Translations under genes and position numbers: made by a program
DNA from: Pyrinomonadaceae bacterium
GTDB taxonomy: Bacteria > Acidobacteriota > Blastocatellia > Pyrinomonadales > Pyrinomonadaceae
Assembly (NCBI GenBank): GCA_030838445.1
Contig: JAUZFQ010000044.1
Span: 1-34,358, forward strand
Reading direction: 5' to 3'
Length of the DNA stretch: 34,358 bases
The notes under the pieces: model-generated
Told to the model about the DNA's origin: nothing
The model's input: the letters and a program-made list of their open reading frames with translations, nothing else
Databases searched by the model: none
Shown: in pieces, positions 15,569 to 22,678 of the stretch
Layout: each line of letters begins with the position of its first letter
How positions within the stretch are numbered: the stretch's first letter is position 1

Positions 15569-16624
15569 CGCTGCCGCCTTTGCATCACTCACTTCACCGA
15601 TTCGCTTCAACGTGTCGAGGCGGGCGCGGATGGCGCGGGTGAAGGTGTCGCTCTCTTCGTCGGTCGCGCCGCTCGCGCGCAGGCCGTCGCGCAGTTGCGC
15701 GTCCGTGATGCGCCCGATGAACTGATAAAGCCAGCGCACGTCTTCGACGCTGATCTGTTCGCGCGCTTCGGCCGTCCGCTGGCCGAGGTAGCTCCAACTG
15801 ACGAGGCCGTCTTCGCCGACGCCCGTCACGAACTCAGGCGTCTGCGCCTCGTACCCGGCCGCGTCCCACTTGCTGCGAAACAGGTTGCTGCCCCACTTGC
15901 CCATCGAAGCGCCCCAGTCAATGATCAGGTAGCGCGCTTCGACCAGACCGCCCGTGAGCGCGTACTCGAAGACCGCCGTGTTCGAGCCGCGCGCCACGTC
16001 GCGCACGTCCTTGTTGTCCCAGTTCGACGTGAGCATCAACATGATCTTGAGGCCGTTCAGTTCGCGCGTGCCGACGAAGGGATTGTCGTCCCAAGCCCAG
16101 CCGTGCTCGTCGAAGAGTTTCGTCACGCCCGCCTCGTCGAGTTCAAAACGCGCGTCCGCGAACTTGCAATCCTCGCCCACGCACTCGCGCGCGCGCGTCA
16201 ACTCCGCCGCGCCTTCGATGCGCCCTTCGGAGATGAAGTAGGCGACCTCGACGTAGTAACCGGCCGCCCACGCCATGCGCGTGGCGAAGGTTTCGGAGCG
16301 CACCTCGTCGCCCCACTTGACGCGCCACACGCGGCCGCGCGCGTCGCGCACGGAGACGCACGGGTTCGATCCCGTAGCGTGTTCGGCGACGAACTCGAAG
16401 GGCGCGGCGGGCGCGCCGTCCTGCCCGCCGGGGCCTGCGTGGAAGTCGAGTTGTTCGACCGCGCCGGGGTCGCGCCAGAGGCTCTTGCGGTGGGCGCGCT
16501 GCGGCGGCGGCCCCGCGAGTTTGAGTTTGTAGACGGATTTCGCGCGCCAGATTAAATAGACGCACGCGATAACGACGGCCGTGCCGCCGATGCCGATGTA
16601 GATGATCTTGAGTAACGTGTCCAT
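15554..16624 (-). CDS. Membrane-anchored protein with kinase-like motifs, uncharacterised
   Basis: A 356-residue protein with one N-terminal transmembrane helix (about residues 5-27) and a basic cytoplasmic-type flank (RAKSVYKLKL), followed by a soluble domain. I do not recognise a named family. Elements that line up with a protein-kinase-like fold are WRVKWGDEV (Lys103 as the ATP-binding Lys), SETFATRMAW (Glu111 as the helix-C Glu), TSNWDNKDVRD (Asp203 as catalytic Asp) and LIIDWGASMGKWG (Asp236-Trp-Gly in place of DFG, as in APH-type LIDW motifs). The order and spacing are right for a distant kinase, but this is inference. The Cys pair ECVGEDC (148-153) may bind metal or form a disulphide. 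It is convergent with the phosphatase gene. Its stop codon lies inside repeat A2. Confidence 0.6.
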   Translation of the reverse strand: MDTLLKIIYIGIGGTAVVIACVYLIWRAKSVYKLKLAGPPPQRAHRKSLWRDPGAVEQLDFHAGPGGQDGAPAAPFEFVAEHATGSNPCVSVRDARGRVWRVKWGDEVRSETFATRMAWAAGYYVEVAYFISEGRIEGAAELTRARECVGEDCKFADARFELDEAGVTKLFDEHGWAWDDNPFVGTRELNGLKIMLMLTSNWDNKDVRDVARGSNTAVFEYALTGGLVEARYLIIDWGASMGKWGSNLFRSKWDAAGYEAQTPEFVTGVGEDGLVSWSYLGQRTAEAREQISVEDVRWLYQFIGRITDAQLRDGLRASGATDEESDTFTRAIRARLDTLKRIGEVSDAKAAAGGRQ

Positions 16625-16750
16625 ACGTCCCGTGTTCGTCTCGCTGTCAGTTTGCGGCCGGTTGATTCCTTAAAATCTACTATAGCATCTGCTACTCTGG
16701 GCGGGCAGAAGGAGGGCACTCCGGCGCGCCCGCGCGTCGGGACGAAACTG

Positions 16751-17167
16751 ATGAACAGAGAATGGCCGGAGAGTCTGCCGGTCGTGCAGGTGCGCGTCGC
16801 GCGCCCGACCGGCCGCCTGCTTGAGTTGAAAAAATTCTACTGCGAAGGCGTCGGCCTCGAAGTGATCGGCTCGTTCGAGGGACACGCCGGGTATTCCGGC
16901 CTCATGCTCGGACTCCCCGGCCACGACTATCATCTGGAATTCACCGAGCACAAAGACGCACGCGCAGACTACCCGCCGCCGTCTGCCGACAATCTGCTTG
17001 TCCTCTACATCCCCGACGCCGCGGCCGTCGCGCGCATCGCGGCGCGACTCGCGGCGCTCGGCTACCCGGCCGTCGCCGCCGAGAACCCTTACTGGGACGC
17101 GCGCGGCGTGACCGTCGCAGACCCCGACGGCTGGCGCGTCGTCCTGATGAACACCGCCGGAATCTAA
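16751..17167 (+). CDS. VOC (glyoxalase/bleomycin-resistance-like) family protein
   Basis: A 138-residue protein with two beta-alpha-beta-beta-beta units: LPVVQVRVARPTGRLLELKK FYCEGVGLEVIGSF ... HLEFTEH in the first, and NLLVLYIPDAAAVARIAARL ... YPAVAAENPYWD, VTVADPDGWRVVLM in the second. The last motif, with D-PDG-..V, is the typical VOC ending. His in YHLEFTEH and Glu or other residues could form the metal site, but exact ligands are uncertain. ATG 16751 starts the domain; the track start at 16652 adds 33 residues of unrelated composition. The substrate is unknown; members include lyases, dioxygenases and drug-binding proteins. It is divergent from the kinase-like gene. Confidence 0.85.
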   Translation: MNREWPESLPVVQVRVARPTGRLLELKKFYCEGVGLEVIGSFEGHAGYSGLMLGLPGHDYHLEFTEHKDARADYPPPSADNLLVLYIPDAAAVARIAARLAALGYPAVAAENPYWDARGVTVADPDGWRVVLMNTAGI

Positions 17168-17213
17168 AGCGCGTCCCGGCACGAAACGCGAGAGAGCGTC
17201 CACGAAATAACGT

Positions 17214-17228
17214 CAAAGTTGAACTTTG
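17214..17228. promoter_or_regulatory. 15-bp palindrome upstream of the glycosyltransferase gene
   Basis: CAAAGTT-G-AACTTTG is a perfect palindrome around one central base, in the 152-bp gap between the VOC and GT9 genes. It has the size and form of a regulator binding site. The regulator is unknown, and chance occurrence is possible. Confidence 0.35.
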
Positions 17229-17319
17229 CCGGACGTTGAAAGCGTTATACGAATAGCCTCTTCGCGCACGGCGCGTCGAAGCGAGACGTTCAAGCTGTTA
17301 TCATTAACTTTCACTTGTT

Positions 17320-18348
17320 ATGGACTTCGAGCCGCAAAATATTCTCGTCATAGACTTCGGCCAACTCGGCGACGTGGTGCTGAGCCTGCCCGCGCTCAAC
17401 GCCGTGCGCGCGAAGTTTCCGCACGCGCGTATCACGGTCGCCGTGGGGAAGCCGGGCAAGCAGGTGGTCGAGATGTCGCAGGTGGCCGACGACACGCTCG
17501 TCGTGGATCGCGTCAGTCTGCGCGACGGGTCGAAGCCCGTCTCCGTGTGGCGCATCGCGCGGCTCGTCAAAGAGGTGCGCGCGCGCCGCTTCGATCTGGT
17601 CATTGACCTGCACAGCCTGTCCGAGACGAATCTGCTCGGCTTCCTGTCGGGCGCGCGCGCGCGGCTCTACGGCCGCCGCCCCACGCGCTCGCTCGACTTC
17701 CTCTCAAACTTTCGCCCGCGCCCCGTCGTCGAAGATCGCTCGAAGCACGCGGTGGATCGTTATCTGGATGTCGTCGCGCCGCTCGGCGTGGGTCAGGTGG
17801 CGCGCGTGCCGCGCCTGCCGGTGCGTGCGGAAGAGTTGCGCGCCGTGGACGAGTTACTGCGAAAGGCGCGCGCCGGGCGCGACGCGACGCTCGTCGGGAT
17901 GTTTCCCGGCGCGGGACATCCGAGCCGCTGCTGGCCGCTCGCGCGCTTCGGCGAACTCGCCCTGCGTCTCGAAAACAACGACGGCGTGCGTACAGTCGTC
18001 TTCGCCGGCCCCGAGGAACGCTCGCTCGTCAAACAGATGCGCGCCGAATTTCCGTCCTCCGCGATCATCTTCGACCGCCTGAGCATCCCTCAACTTGCGG
18101 CCGCCGCCGCGCGCATGTCCGTCTTCGTCTCGAACGACACGGGGCCGATGCACGTCGCCGCGTCGGTCGGCACGCCCGTCGTCATCCTGATGAGCGAGCA
18201 CCCCATGCTCGACGCCTACGTCCCGCCCGGCGAGCGTCACCGCGTGCTCCACAAACAGGCCATCGCCGAGATCACGACCGGCGAGGCTTACAGCGCGACG
18301 CGCTCCGCCCTCACCGCCGAACGCGCCACATCTCTCTTCGCGAGTTAA
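17320..18348 (+). CDS. Glycosyltransferase family 9 (heptosyltransferase-like)
   Basis: A 342-residue GT-B fold enzyme. The N-terminal Rossmann domain opens NILVIDFGQLGDVVLSLPAL, the conserved GT9 start. The C-terminal domain has LVGMFPGAGHPSRCWPLARF (the P-G-A...R.WP nucleotide-sugar site) and FVSNDTGPMHVAASVGTPVV, the D/TGP.H.A signature. GT9 enzymes transfer ADP-heptose or similar sugars to the lipopolysaccharide core on the inner face of the membrane. Here the exact acceptor is not inferable, since no other LPS core genes are adjacent. The ATG at 17320 has no clear ribosome site. Length is normal for the family. Confidence 0.92.
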   Translation: MDFEPQNILVIDFGQLGDVVLSLPALNAVRAKFPHARITVAVGKPGKQVVEMSQVADDTLVVDRVSLRDGSKPVSVWRIARLVKEVRARRFDLVIDLHSLSETNLLGFLSGARARLYGRRPTRSLDFLSNFRPRPVVEDRSKHAVDRYLDVVAPLGVGQVARVPRLPVRAEELRAVDELLRKARAGRDATLVGMFPGAGHPSRCWPLARFGELALRLENNDGVRTVVFAGPEERSLVKQMRAEFPSSAIIFDRLSIPQLAAAAARMSVFVSNDTGPMHVAASVGTPVVILMSEHPMLDAYVPPGERHRVLHKQAIAEITTGEAYSATRSALTAERATSLFAS

Positions 18349-18725
18349 ACACTTCCCCGCCCGGCGTTCGCCTTTTTCCCGCTAAATACGACATTCCCGC
18401 CGATTTTTGCCGGGGCGAAGTTTAGCCTAGACAAACTTTGTTTAAACATGGCATACTAATTTCGCTGCTGCCACAAAGCAGCGGAAGCGGGCGACTCAAG
18501 ACAAAATCCACGCCCCGCGGACGAGCCGTCCAGCACGAACACCGGACAAAAGTTGAATAGCCAGCACACGCCCCGTGCGGCTGTCGTCAGTCGTCGAGCG
18601 AGCGCATGTCCCGCGCGGCGCGTCCGGTGTCTCGCAAGCGACGCGGAAGGCTCGGCCGAACTCGCTAAAGCCAGCCCGTTGAAGTTTCCGCCTCACCACA
18701 TACAACACTTTTGGAGTCAATCGCC
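18349..18725. other. 377-bp intergenic region upstream of the TonB-like gene
   Basis: No gene is supported. The start is AT-rich and holds the candidate promoter listed separately; the rest (about 260 bases) would be an untranslated leader. It includes a small hairpin, GCTGCT-GCCACAA-AGCAGC, near 18462-18482. I compared it by eye with cobalamin, c-di-GMP and TPP riboswitch landmarks and saw no match. Confidence 0.5.
18428..18457 (+). promoter_or_regulatory. Candidate promoter of the TonB-like/DUF4388 pair
   Basis: TAGACA (five of six matches to TTGACA) and CATACT are separated by 18 bases, in a local AT-rich stretch (TTTGTTTAAACATGG) unlike its surroundings. It would give a leader of about 260 nt before the TonB-like gene. 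It is a moderate match only. Confidence 0.35.
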
Positions 18726-20021
18726 ATGCGCAAAAGCACCCCCATTCTGCTGTCCGCCCTGTTCCTCGTCGCGCTCAACGTTTCGGCCGTGACTGTTACC
18801 CACGCGCGCCGCCTGCCCGCGGCTCTCCTGGCGTCGCCGTCGCACGTCGTCTCTGTCGCGGGCGACACGGAAACCGACCGCAGCCGCGACGGACTGCAAG
18901 GCCCCGTCCGGCGCGTTCGCACCGAGACCTCGAAACTGATGAGCAAGGGCGGGAAGATGACCGAAGGCGCGCGCGTCGTGTTGGAGACGGCGACCTACGA
19001 CATGAAGGGCGCGAAGATTGACACCGCCTATTTTCTCGGCGCGGGCGGCTCGCTCACGGGCAAGGAAGTTTACAAGTACGACGACCGCGGCAACATCGTC
19101 GAGATGACGCTCTTCAATACCGACGGTTCGGTCTTGAGCAAAGAGAAGTATGATTACGAGTTCGACGCGATGGGCAACTGGACGCGGATGACGACCTCCG
19201 TGGCAGTCATCGAAAACGGCCAGATGAGTTTCGAGCCGACCGAAGTGACCTATCGCGTCATCGCCTACTACCTCGAAGACGCCACCGCCAAGAAACTCCA
19301 GACGGCCTCGCTCGCGAACAACACGAACGCCGCCGCGACCGTGTCGCCCGCAGTCTTAACTGACAACAAACCGGCCGCCAACGTCTCCACTCCTGCCGCC
19401 GTTCCTGCGCCCGCCAAGTCCGAACCCGCAGCGTCGCAGCCCAAGCTGACGGCCGCGCCCGCGAACTCCAACGCGGCGTCCCCCAAATCTAACGCGGCAG
19501 TTTCAAACCCGAACGCGGCGGCGAGCAACAACGCCCCCGCAACGGCCTTGAAGCACGTGACGAACGCGCCCGCGCCGCCCGCGAGTTCCGGCGCGCCCGC
19601 CGCCGCGACAACGGCGCTCTCGCTCGGCATGCCGAACGCCGCCACGCTGGCGGCCTCTAACAACAGCGGCGCAGTGCCGGTCGTCAAGACAAACGACGAC
19701 GTGCCCCCGCCGCCCGCGAAGCCCGCCGTCAGAGCCTCTCTGCGCCCCGTCTCCGGCGGCGTGCTCAACGGCAAGGCCGTGGAGATGCCGAAGCCCGTCT
19801 ACCCGGAAGCGGCGCGGCGCTCGAAACTGGGAGGCGTCGTCACGGTGGAAGTGGTGATTGACGCGTCGGGCAAAGTGATCGGCGCGCGCGCCGTGAGCGG
19901 CCCGGAGATGTTGCGCGACGCCGCCGAGCGCGCGGCGCGGATGGCGAAGTTTACGCCCGCCCTGCTGTCCGGCCAGCCGGTGCGCGTCTCCGGCATCATC
20001 AGCTACAACTTCTCGCTCTGA
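18726..20021 (+). CDS. Energy transducer TonB-like protein with C-terminal TonB domain
   Basis: A 431-residue exported protein starting MRKSTPILLSALFLVALNVS (signal or anchor; GGAG nine bases upstream; the track start at 18711 is rejected). Residues ~55-180 contain a YD-like repeat region (YKYDDRGNIVEMTLFNTDGS). A long Ala/Asn/Pro/Ser linker follows (SNAAVSNPNAAASNNAPATA), suited to span the periplasm. The last ~85 residues form a TonB C-terminal domain: PKPVYPEAARRSKLGGVVTV, EVVIDASGKVIGARAVSGPE, RAARMAKFTPALLSGQPVRV. Classical TonB couples inner-membrane proton force to outer-membrane receptors. Here ExbB/ExbD genes are not adjacent and the N-terminal domain is atypical, so it may be a periplasmic TonB-CTD protein with another role. 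It is 41 bp upstream of the DUF4388 gene, probably one operon. Confidence 0.85.
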   Translation: MRKSTPILLSALFLVALNVSAVTVTHARRLPAALLASPSHVVSVAGDTETDRSRDGLQGPVRRVRTETSKLMSKGGKMTEGARVVLETATYDMKGAKIDTAYFLGAGGSLTGKEVYKYDDRGNIVEMTLFNTDGSVLSKEKYDYEFDAMGNWTRMTTSVAVIENGQMSFEPTEVTYRVIAYYLEDATAKKLQTASLANNTNAAATVSPAVLTDNKPAANVSTPAAVPAPAKSEPAASQPKLTAAPANSNAASPKSNAAVSNPNAAASNNAPATALKHVTNAPAPPASSGAPAAATTALSLGMPNAATLAASNNSGAVPVVKTNDDVPPPPAKPAVRASLRPVSGGVLNGKAVEMPKPVYPEAARRSKLGGVVTVEVVIDASGKVIGARAVSGPEMLRDAAERAARMAKFTPALLSGQPVRVSGIISYNFSL

Positions 20022-20062
20022 TCGAACCTCATATCCCCGACCACACCGAAGGATCAAAACAG

Positions 20063-21148
20063 ATGGCATTCACCGGACAACTCAACGACCTCGCCTTGAG
20101 CGAGTTGATCGAATTTTTCTGCAACCAACGCAAGACCGGGCGTCTGAAAGTTGACTACGCGCTCGCCCCCGGCGTCTTCTTCATCAAGGACGGCGACCTC
20201 GTTGACGCGAAAGTCGGAGCCTTGAACGGCACGGACGCGGTCTTCTTCGCGCTGACCTTGCCGAGCGCATCGTTCGACTTCAGCGCGGGGATGCAGTCGT
20301 CGCGTCGCACGATCACGGAGTCGTGGGCGAGCGTCGTGCTCGAAGGCTTGCGCCGCATTGACGAGGGCATCCTGCCCGACGCCTCGCAGGCGTTCGCCAG
20401 CGAAGAGGAGATTGACGAAGCGACCATCGAATACTTGAACTGCATCGAGGTGGCGAAAGAAGAAGCGGCGGCGAAAGACGCGTCGCAGCAGGCTTCGGCC
20501 AGAGCGGCCAGCAGCGCGGCGAACGATTCCTTCCCGCTGCCGCTCTCGCAGACGCTCGAAGCCACGCACAGTAGTGGCGGCGGGAAAAGCAAGATGGTGT
20601 TTGCGGGCGTGGCCGCCTCGCTCGTCCTCGTCTGCGTCGTCGCGGCCATCCCGCTCAGCAAACGCTTCAAGAGTTCACCCGCGGCCGCCAACGCCGCCAA
20701 CGCGCCCGTCGTCACGCAAACGGCGACCGACGCATCAACCGCTCAAGGCGGCGACAACGCGAGCGCATCAACGCCGGCCTCAACCGACCCGAGCGCCGAC
20801 GCCGCAGCAGCCGGTGCGGCCGAAGAAGAAGCCGCGCGCATCGCCCGTCGCGAACGCGAAGCGCGCTTAGAGCGTCAACGCAAACTACAGGAAGCGAAGA
20901 AGGACGCCGCCGCGCAAGCCTCCACGGACGCGGCCGCGCCCGAAGCCGCCGCGAAACCGGCGAGCGGGCCAAAGACCGTCCGCGTCAGCATCACCTACGA
21001 CGAGGCGGGGCGCGTCACGCAAACTTCCGTCGTCGGCTCAAGCCCCGGCGCGGAAGCCTACGCCTCGACCGCCGTTCGCGTCGCGCGCGGCCGACGCTTC
21101 CCCGCGGGCAAAGCCGGTTCGACCGTCGTCACGATTCCGATCAATTAA
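20063..21148 (+). CDS. DUF4388 domain protein fused to a TonB-C-like domain
   Basis: A 361-residue protein. Residues 1-~100 are DUF4388 (MAFTGQLNDLALSELIEFFC ... NQRKTGRLKV ... GVFFIKDGDLVDAKVGALNG), a cytoplasmic module found with signalling and gliding or motility proteins. A linker leads to one transmembrane helix (about residues 177-197, MVFAGVAASLVLVCVVAAIP). An Ala/Arg/Glu-rich coiled segment (EEEAARIARREREARLERQR) and a C-terminal TonB-like domain (VRVSITYDEAGRVTQTSVVG ... VRVARGRRFPAG) follow. The topology therefore joins an N-terminal cytoplasmic sensor-type domain to a periplasmic TonB-CTD. AAGGA lies about eight bases before the ATG. It follows the TonB-like gene closely and is followed by a strong terminator. 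Confidence 0.85.
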   Translation: MAFTGQLNDLALSELIEFFCNQRKTGRLKVDYALAPGVFFIKDGDLVDAKVGALNGTDAVFFALTLPSASFDFSAGMQSSRRTITESWASVVLEGLRRIDEGILPDASQAFASEEEIDEATIEYLNCIEVAKEEAAAKDASQQASARAASSAANDSFPLPLSQTLEATHSSGGGKSKMVFAGVAASLVLVCVVAAIPLSKRFKSSPAAANAANAPVVTQTATDASTAQGGDNASASTPASTDPSADAAAAGAAEEEAARIARREREARLERQRKLQEAKKDAAAQASTDAAAPEAAAKPASGPKTVRVSITYDEAGRVTQTSVVGSSPGAEAYASTAVRVARGRRFPAGKAGSTVVTIPIN

Positions 21149-21157
21149 ACGAGCAGA

Positions 21158-21297
21158 GGGAAGGAGCAAGGGGTTAAGAGCAAGGGTTAGGACAAAGCAT
21201 AGACACGAAGCGGGGACAGCATTCAACTGCTGTCCCCGCTTTTCTTTCCGATCTGTTTTACCCTTTACCCCTTCCCCTTTACCCTTTACCCCCTACT
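21158..21297. repeat. Family D heptamer-array element around a terminator
   Basis: The left array has five 7-nt units (GGGAAGG, AGCAAGG, GGTTAAG, AGCAAGG, GTTAGGA) and the right array six (TTTTACC, CTTTACC, CCTTCCC, CTTTACC, CTTTACC, CCCTACT). The right array is roughly the reverse complement of the left. A strong terminator hairpin lies between them. The final unit, CCCTACT, contains the TAG stop of the minus-strand M20 peptidase. The sequence is unrelated to family A but the architecture is the same. Confidence 0.8.
21209..21249 (+). terminator. Rho-independent terminator of the TonB-like/DUF4388 unit
   Basis: A perfect 13-bp stem, AGCGGGGACAGCA with its complement, closes a 6-nt loop (TTCAAC) and is followed by TTTCTTTCC. 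It lies 60 bp past the DUF4388 gene stop, between convergent genes. Confidence 0.85.
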
Positions 21298-22516
21298 TCA
21301 TCCCGACCATCCCCAACAAAACGAGGAGCGCGCGGTTGAGTGCGAGTTCGCGCCCGCGCGGGTCGTACCATTCGTCGAGCGTGTGCGAGTTGGCCGAGAG
21401 GCCGCCCGCGCCGACGGTGACGGCGGGCACGCCGAGCGAGATGGCGATGTTGGCGTCGGTGGATGAACAGTCGAGGCGTGGGGCGGAGCCGAGCGAGCGC
21501 GTGGCGGCTTCGGCGAGACGGACGAGCGGCGCGTCTTTCGGCGTCTCGCCGCCGGGGCGGTCGCCGATGAGTTTCATTTCGAGTTCGAGGGGCGGCGTCT
21601 GCGCGCGGCGCGCGGCGTTCTCCTCTTCGACGGCTTCGCGCGCGGCGCGGCGGAAGTAGGCGTCGAGCCGCTTCAACTCGTCGGGCGATTCCGAGCGCAG
21701 GTCAACGTCCATCGCAGCCTCCTGCGCGATGCAGTTGACGCCCGCGCCGCCTTCGACGCGCCCGACGTTGAACGTGGTGCGCGGTCGCCCGGGCGCAGGA
21801 TACGCGATGAGCCGCGCGATGGTGCGACCGAGCGCGTGAACGGGATTCGGCACGCCGAAGTCGCCCCACGAATGGCCGCCCGCGCCCGCCAGCCGCACGC
21901 GGTAACGACGCGAGCCGACGGCGCGGTGCGTGATGCCTTCGATGCCTGGCCCGTCGAGACTGACGAAGGCGTCAATCTCACGCGCCCACTCGCCCGCCGT
22001 CAACAGGTGACGCGCGCCGCGCAAGTTGCCCTCGCCCTCCTCGCCCACCGTCCCGACGAAGAGGACTGACCCTTCCGTCTCGATGGCCGACTCTTCGAGC
22101 GCGCAGACGAGCGCGAGCAGGGCGACGAGGCCGCAGCCGTCGTCGGCGATGCCGGGCGCGAGCATCCGCGCGCCCTCGCGCCGCACGGTGAAATTCGTCC
22201 CCGCCGGAAACACCGTGTCGAGGTGCGCGCTGATGACGAAGAGTGGATGCAGACTCGCCCCGCGCCTGAGCGCGACGCAGTTGCCCTCTGCGTCAATCAC
22301 CGTCTCACTCAACCCGCACTGGCGGAAGCGAGCCGCGAGGTATTCCGCGCGCGCCTCTTCGCCGAACGGTGGCGCGGGTATCTCGCAGATCGCCACTTGC
22401 TCGCGCGTGATCTCGTCCGCGTGCTCCGCGAAAAACTCGAACGCCCGCCGCACCCGCGACGAGGCGAGCAGGTCGCGGACGATCTCTTCAGGGGCGATGG
22501 CCGTGGTGGGAAACAT
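21293..22516 (-). CDS. M20 family metallopeptidase
   Basis: A 407-residue di-zinc hydrolase of the M20 (peptidase T/ArgE/DapE/carboxypeptidase) family. Zinc ligands and motifs are in order: SAHLDTVF (His98, Asp100), GIADDGCGLVALL (bridging Asp), GTVGEEGEGNLRG (catalytic Glu pair), then FVSLDGPGIEGI, and close to the end SANSHTLDEW (last His). The central dimerisation domain begins RYRVRLAGAGGHSWGDFGVP. A peptidase T-like tripeptidase or general dipeptidase is likely, but substrate cannot be assigned by eye. No signal peptide is visible, so it is cytoplasmic. It lies downstream of the HMGL-like gene on the same strand, separated by the 160-bp family B repeat. Its stop codon falls in a family D heptamer. 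Confidence 0.92.
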   Translation of the reverse strand: MFPTTAIAPEEIVRDLLASSRVRRAFEFFAEHADEITREQVAICEIPAPPFGEEARAEYLAARFRQCGLSETVIDAEGNCVALRRGASLHPLFVISAHLDTVFPAGTNFTVRREGARMLAPGIADDGCGLVALLALVCALEESAIETEGSVLFVGTVGEEGEGNLRGARHLLTAGEWAREIDAFVSLDGPGIEGITHRAVGSRRYRVRLAGAGGHSWGDFGVPNPVHALGRTIARLIAYPAPGRPRTTFNVGRVEGGAGVNCIAQEAAMDVDLRSESPDELKRLDAYFRRAAREAVEEENAARRAQTPPLELEMKLIGDRPGGETPKDAPLVRLAEAATRSLGSAPRLDCSSTDANIAISLGVPAVTVGAGGLSANSHTLDEWYDPRGRELALNRALLVLLGMVGMK

Positions 22517-22518
22517 AA

Positions 22519-22678
22519 GAGTGCGAGTGACGAGTGATGAGTGACGAGTGACGAGAAAAAGCCGTGAATGGTAAATCGTGAATCGTAAATGGAAGAAAGC
22601 AGGTTTTATCTATTCACGATTGGCGATTCACGATTTACTTTCTTCTCTTGTCACTTGTCATTCGTCACTTGTCACTAA
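22519..22678. repeat. Family B double-layered heptamer-array palindrome
   Basis: The outer layer has GAGTGCG, AGTGACG, AGTGATG, AGTGACG, AGTGACG on the left and TCTCTTG, TCACTTG, TCATTCG, TCACTTG, TCACTAA on the right. The inner layer has CGTGAAT, GGTAAAT, CGTGAAT, CGTAAAT on the left and ATTCACG, ATTGGCG, ATTCACG, ATTTACT on the right. All units are 7 nt. The element fills the whole gap between the M20 and HMGL-like genes, begins two bases from the M20 start codon, and includes the TAG stop of the HMGL-like gene. Confidence 0.9.

Noticed and set aside
18440-18725. Riboswitch in the leader of the TonB-like gene
   Set aside because: No cobalamin, TPP or c-di-GMP landmarks visible; only a small hairpin.
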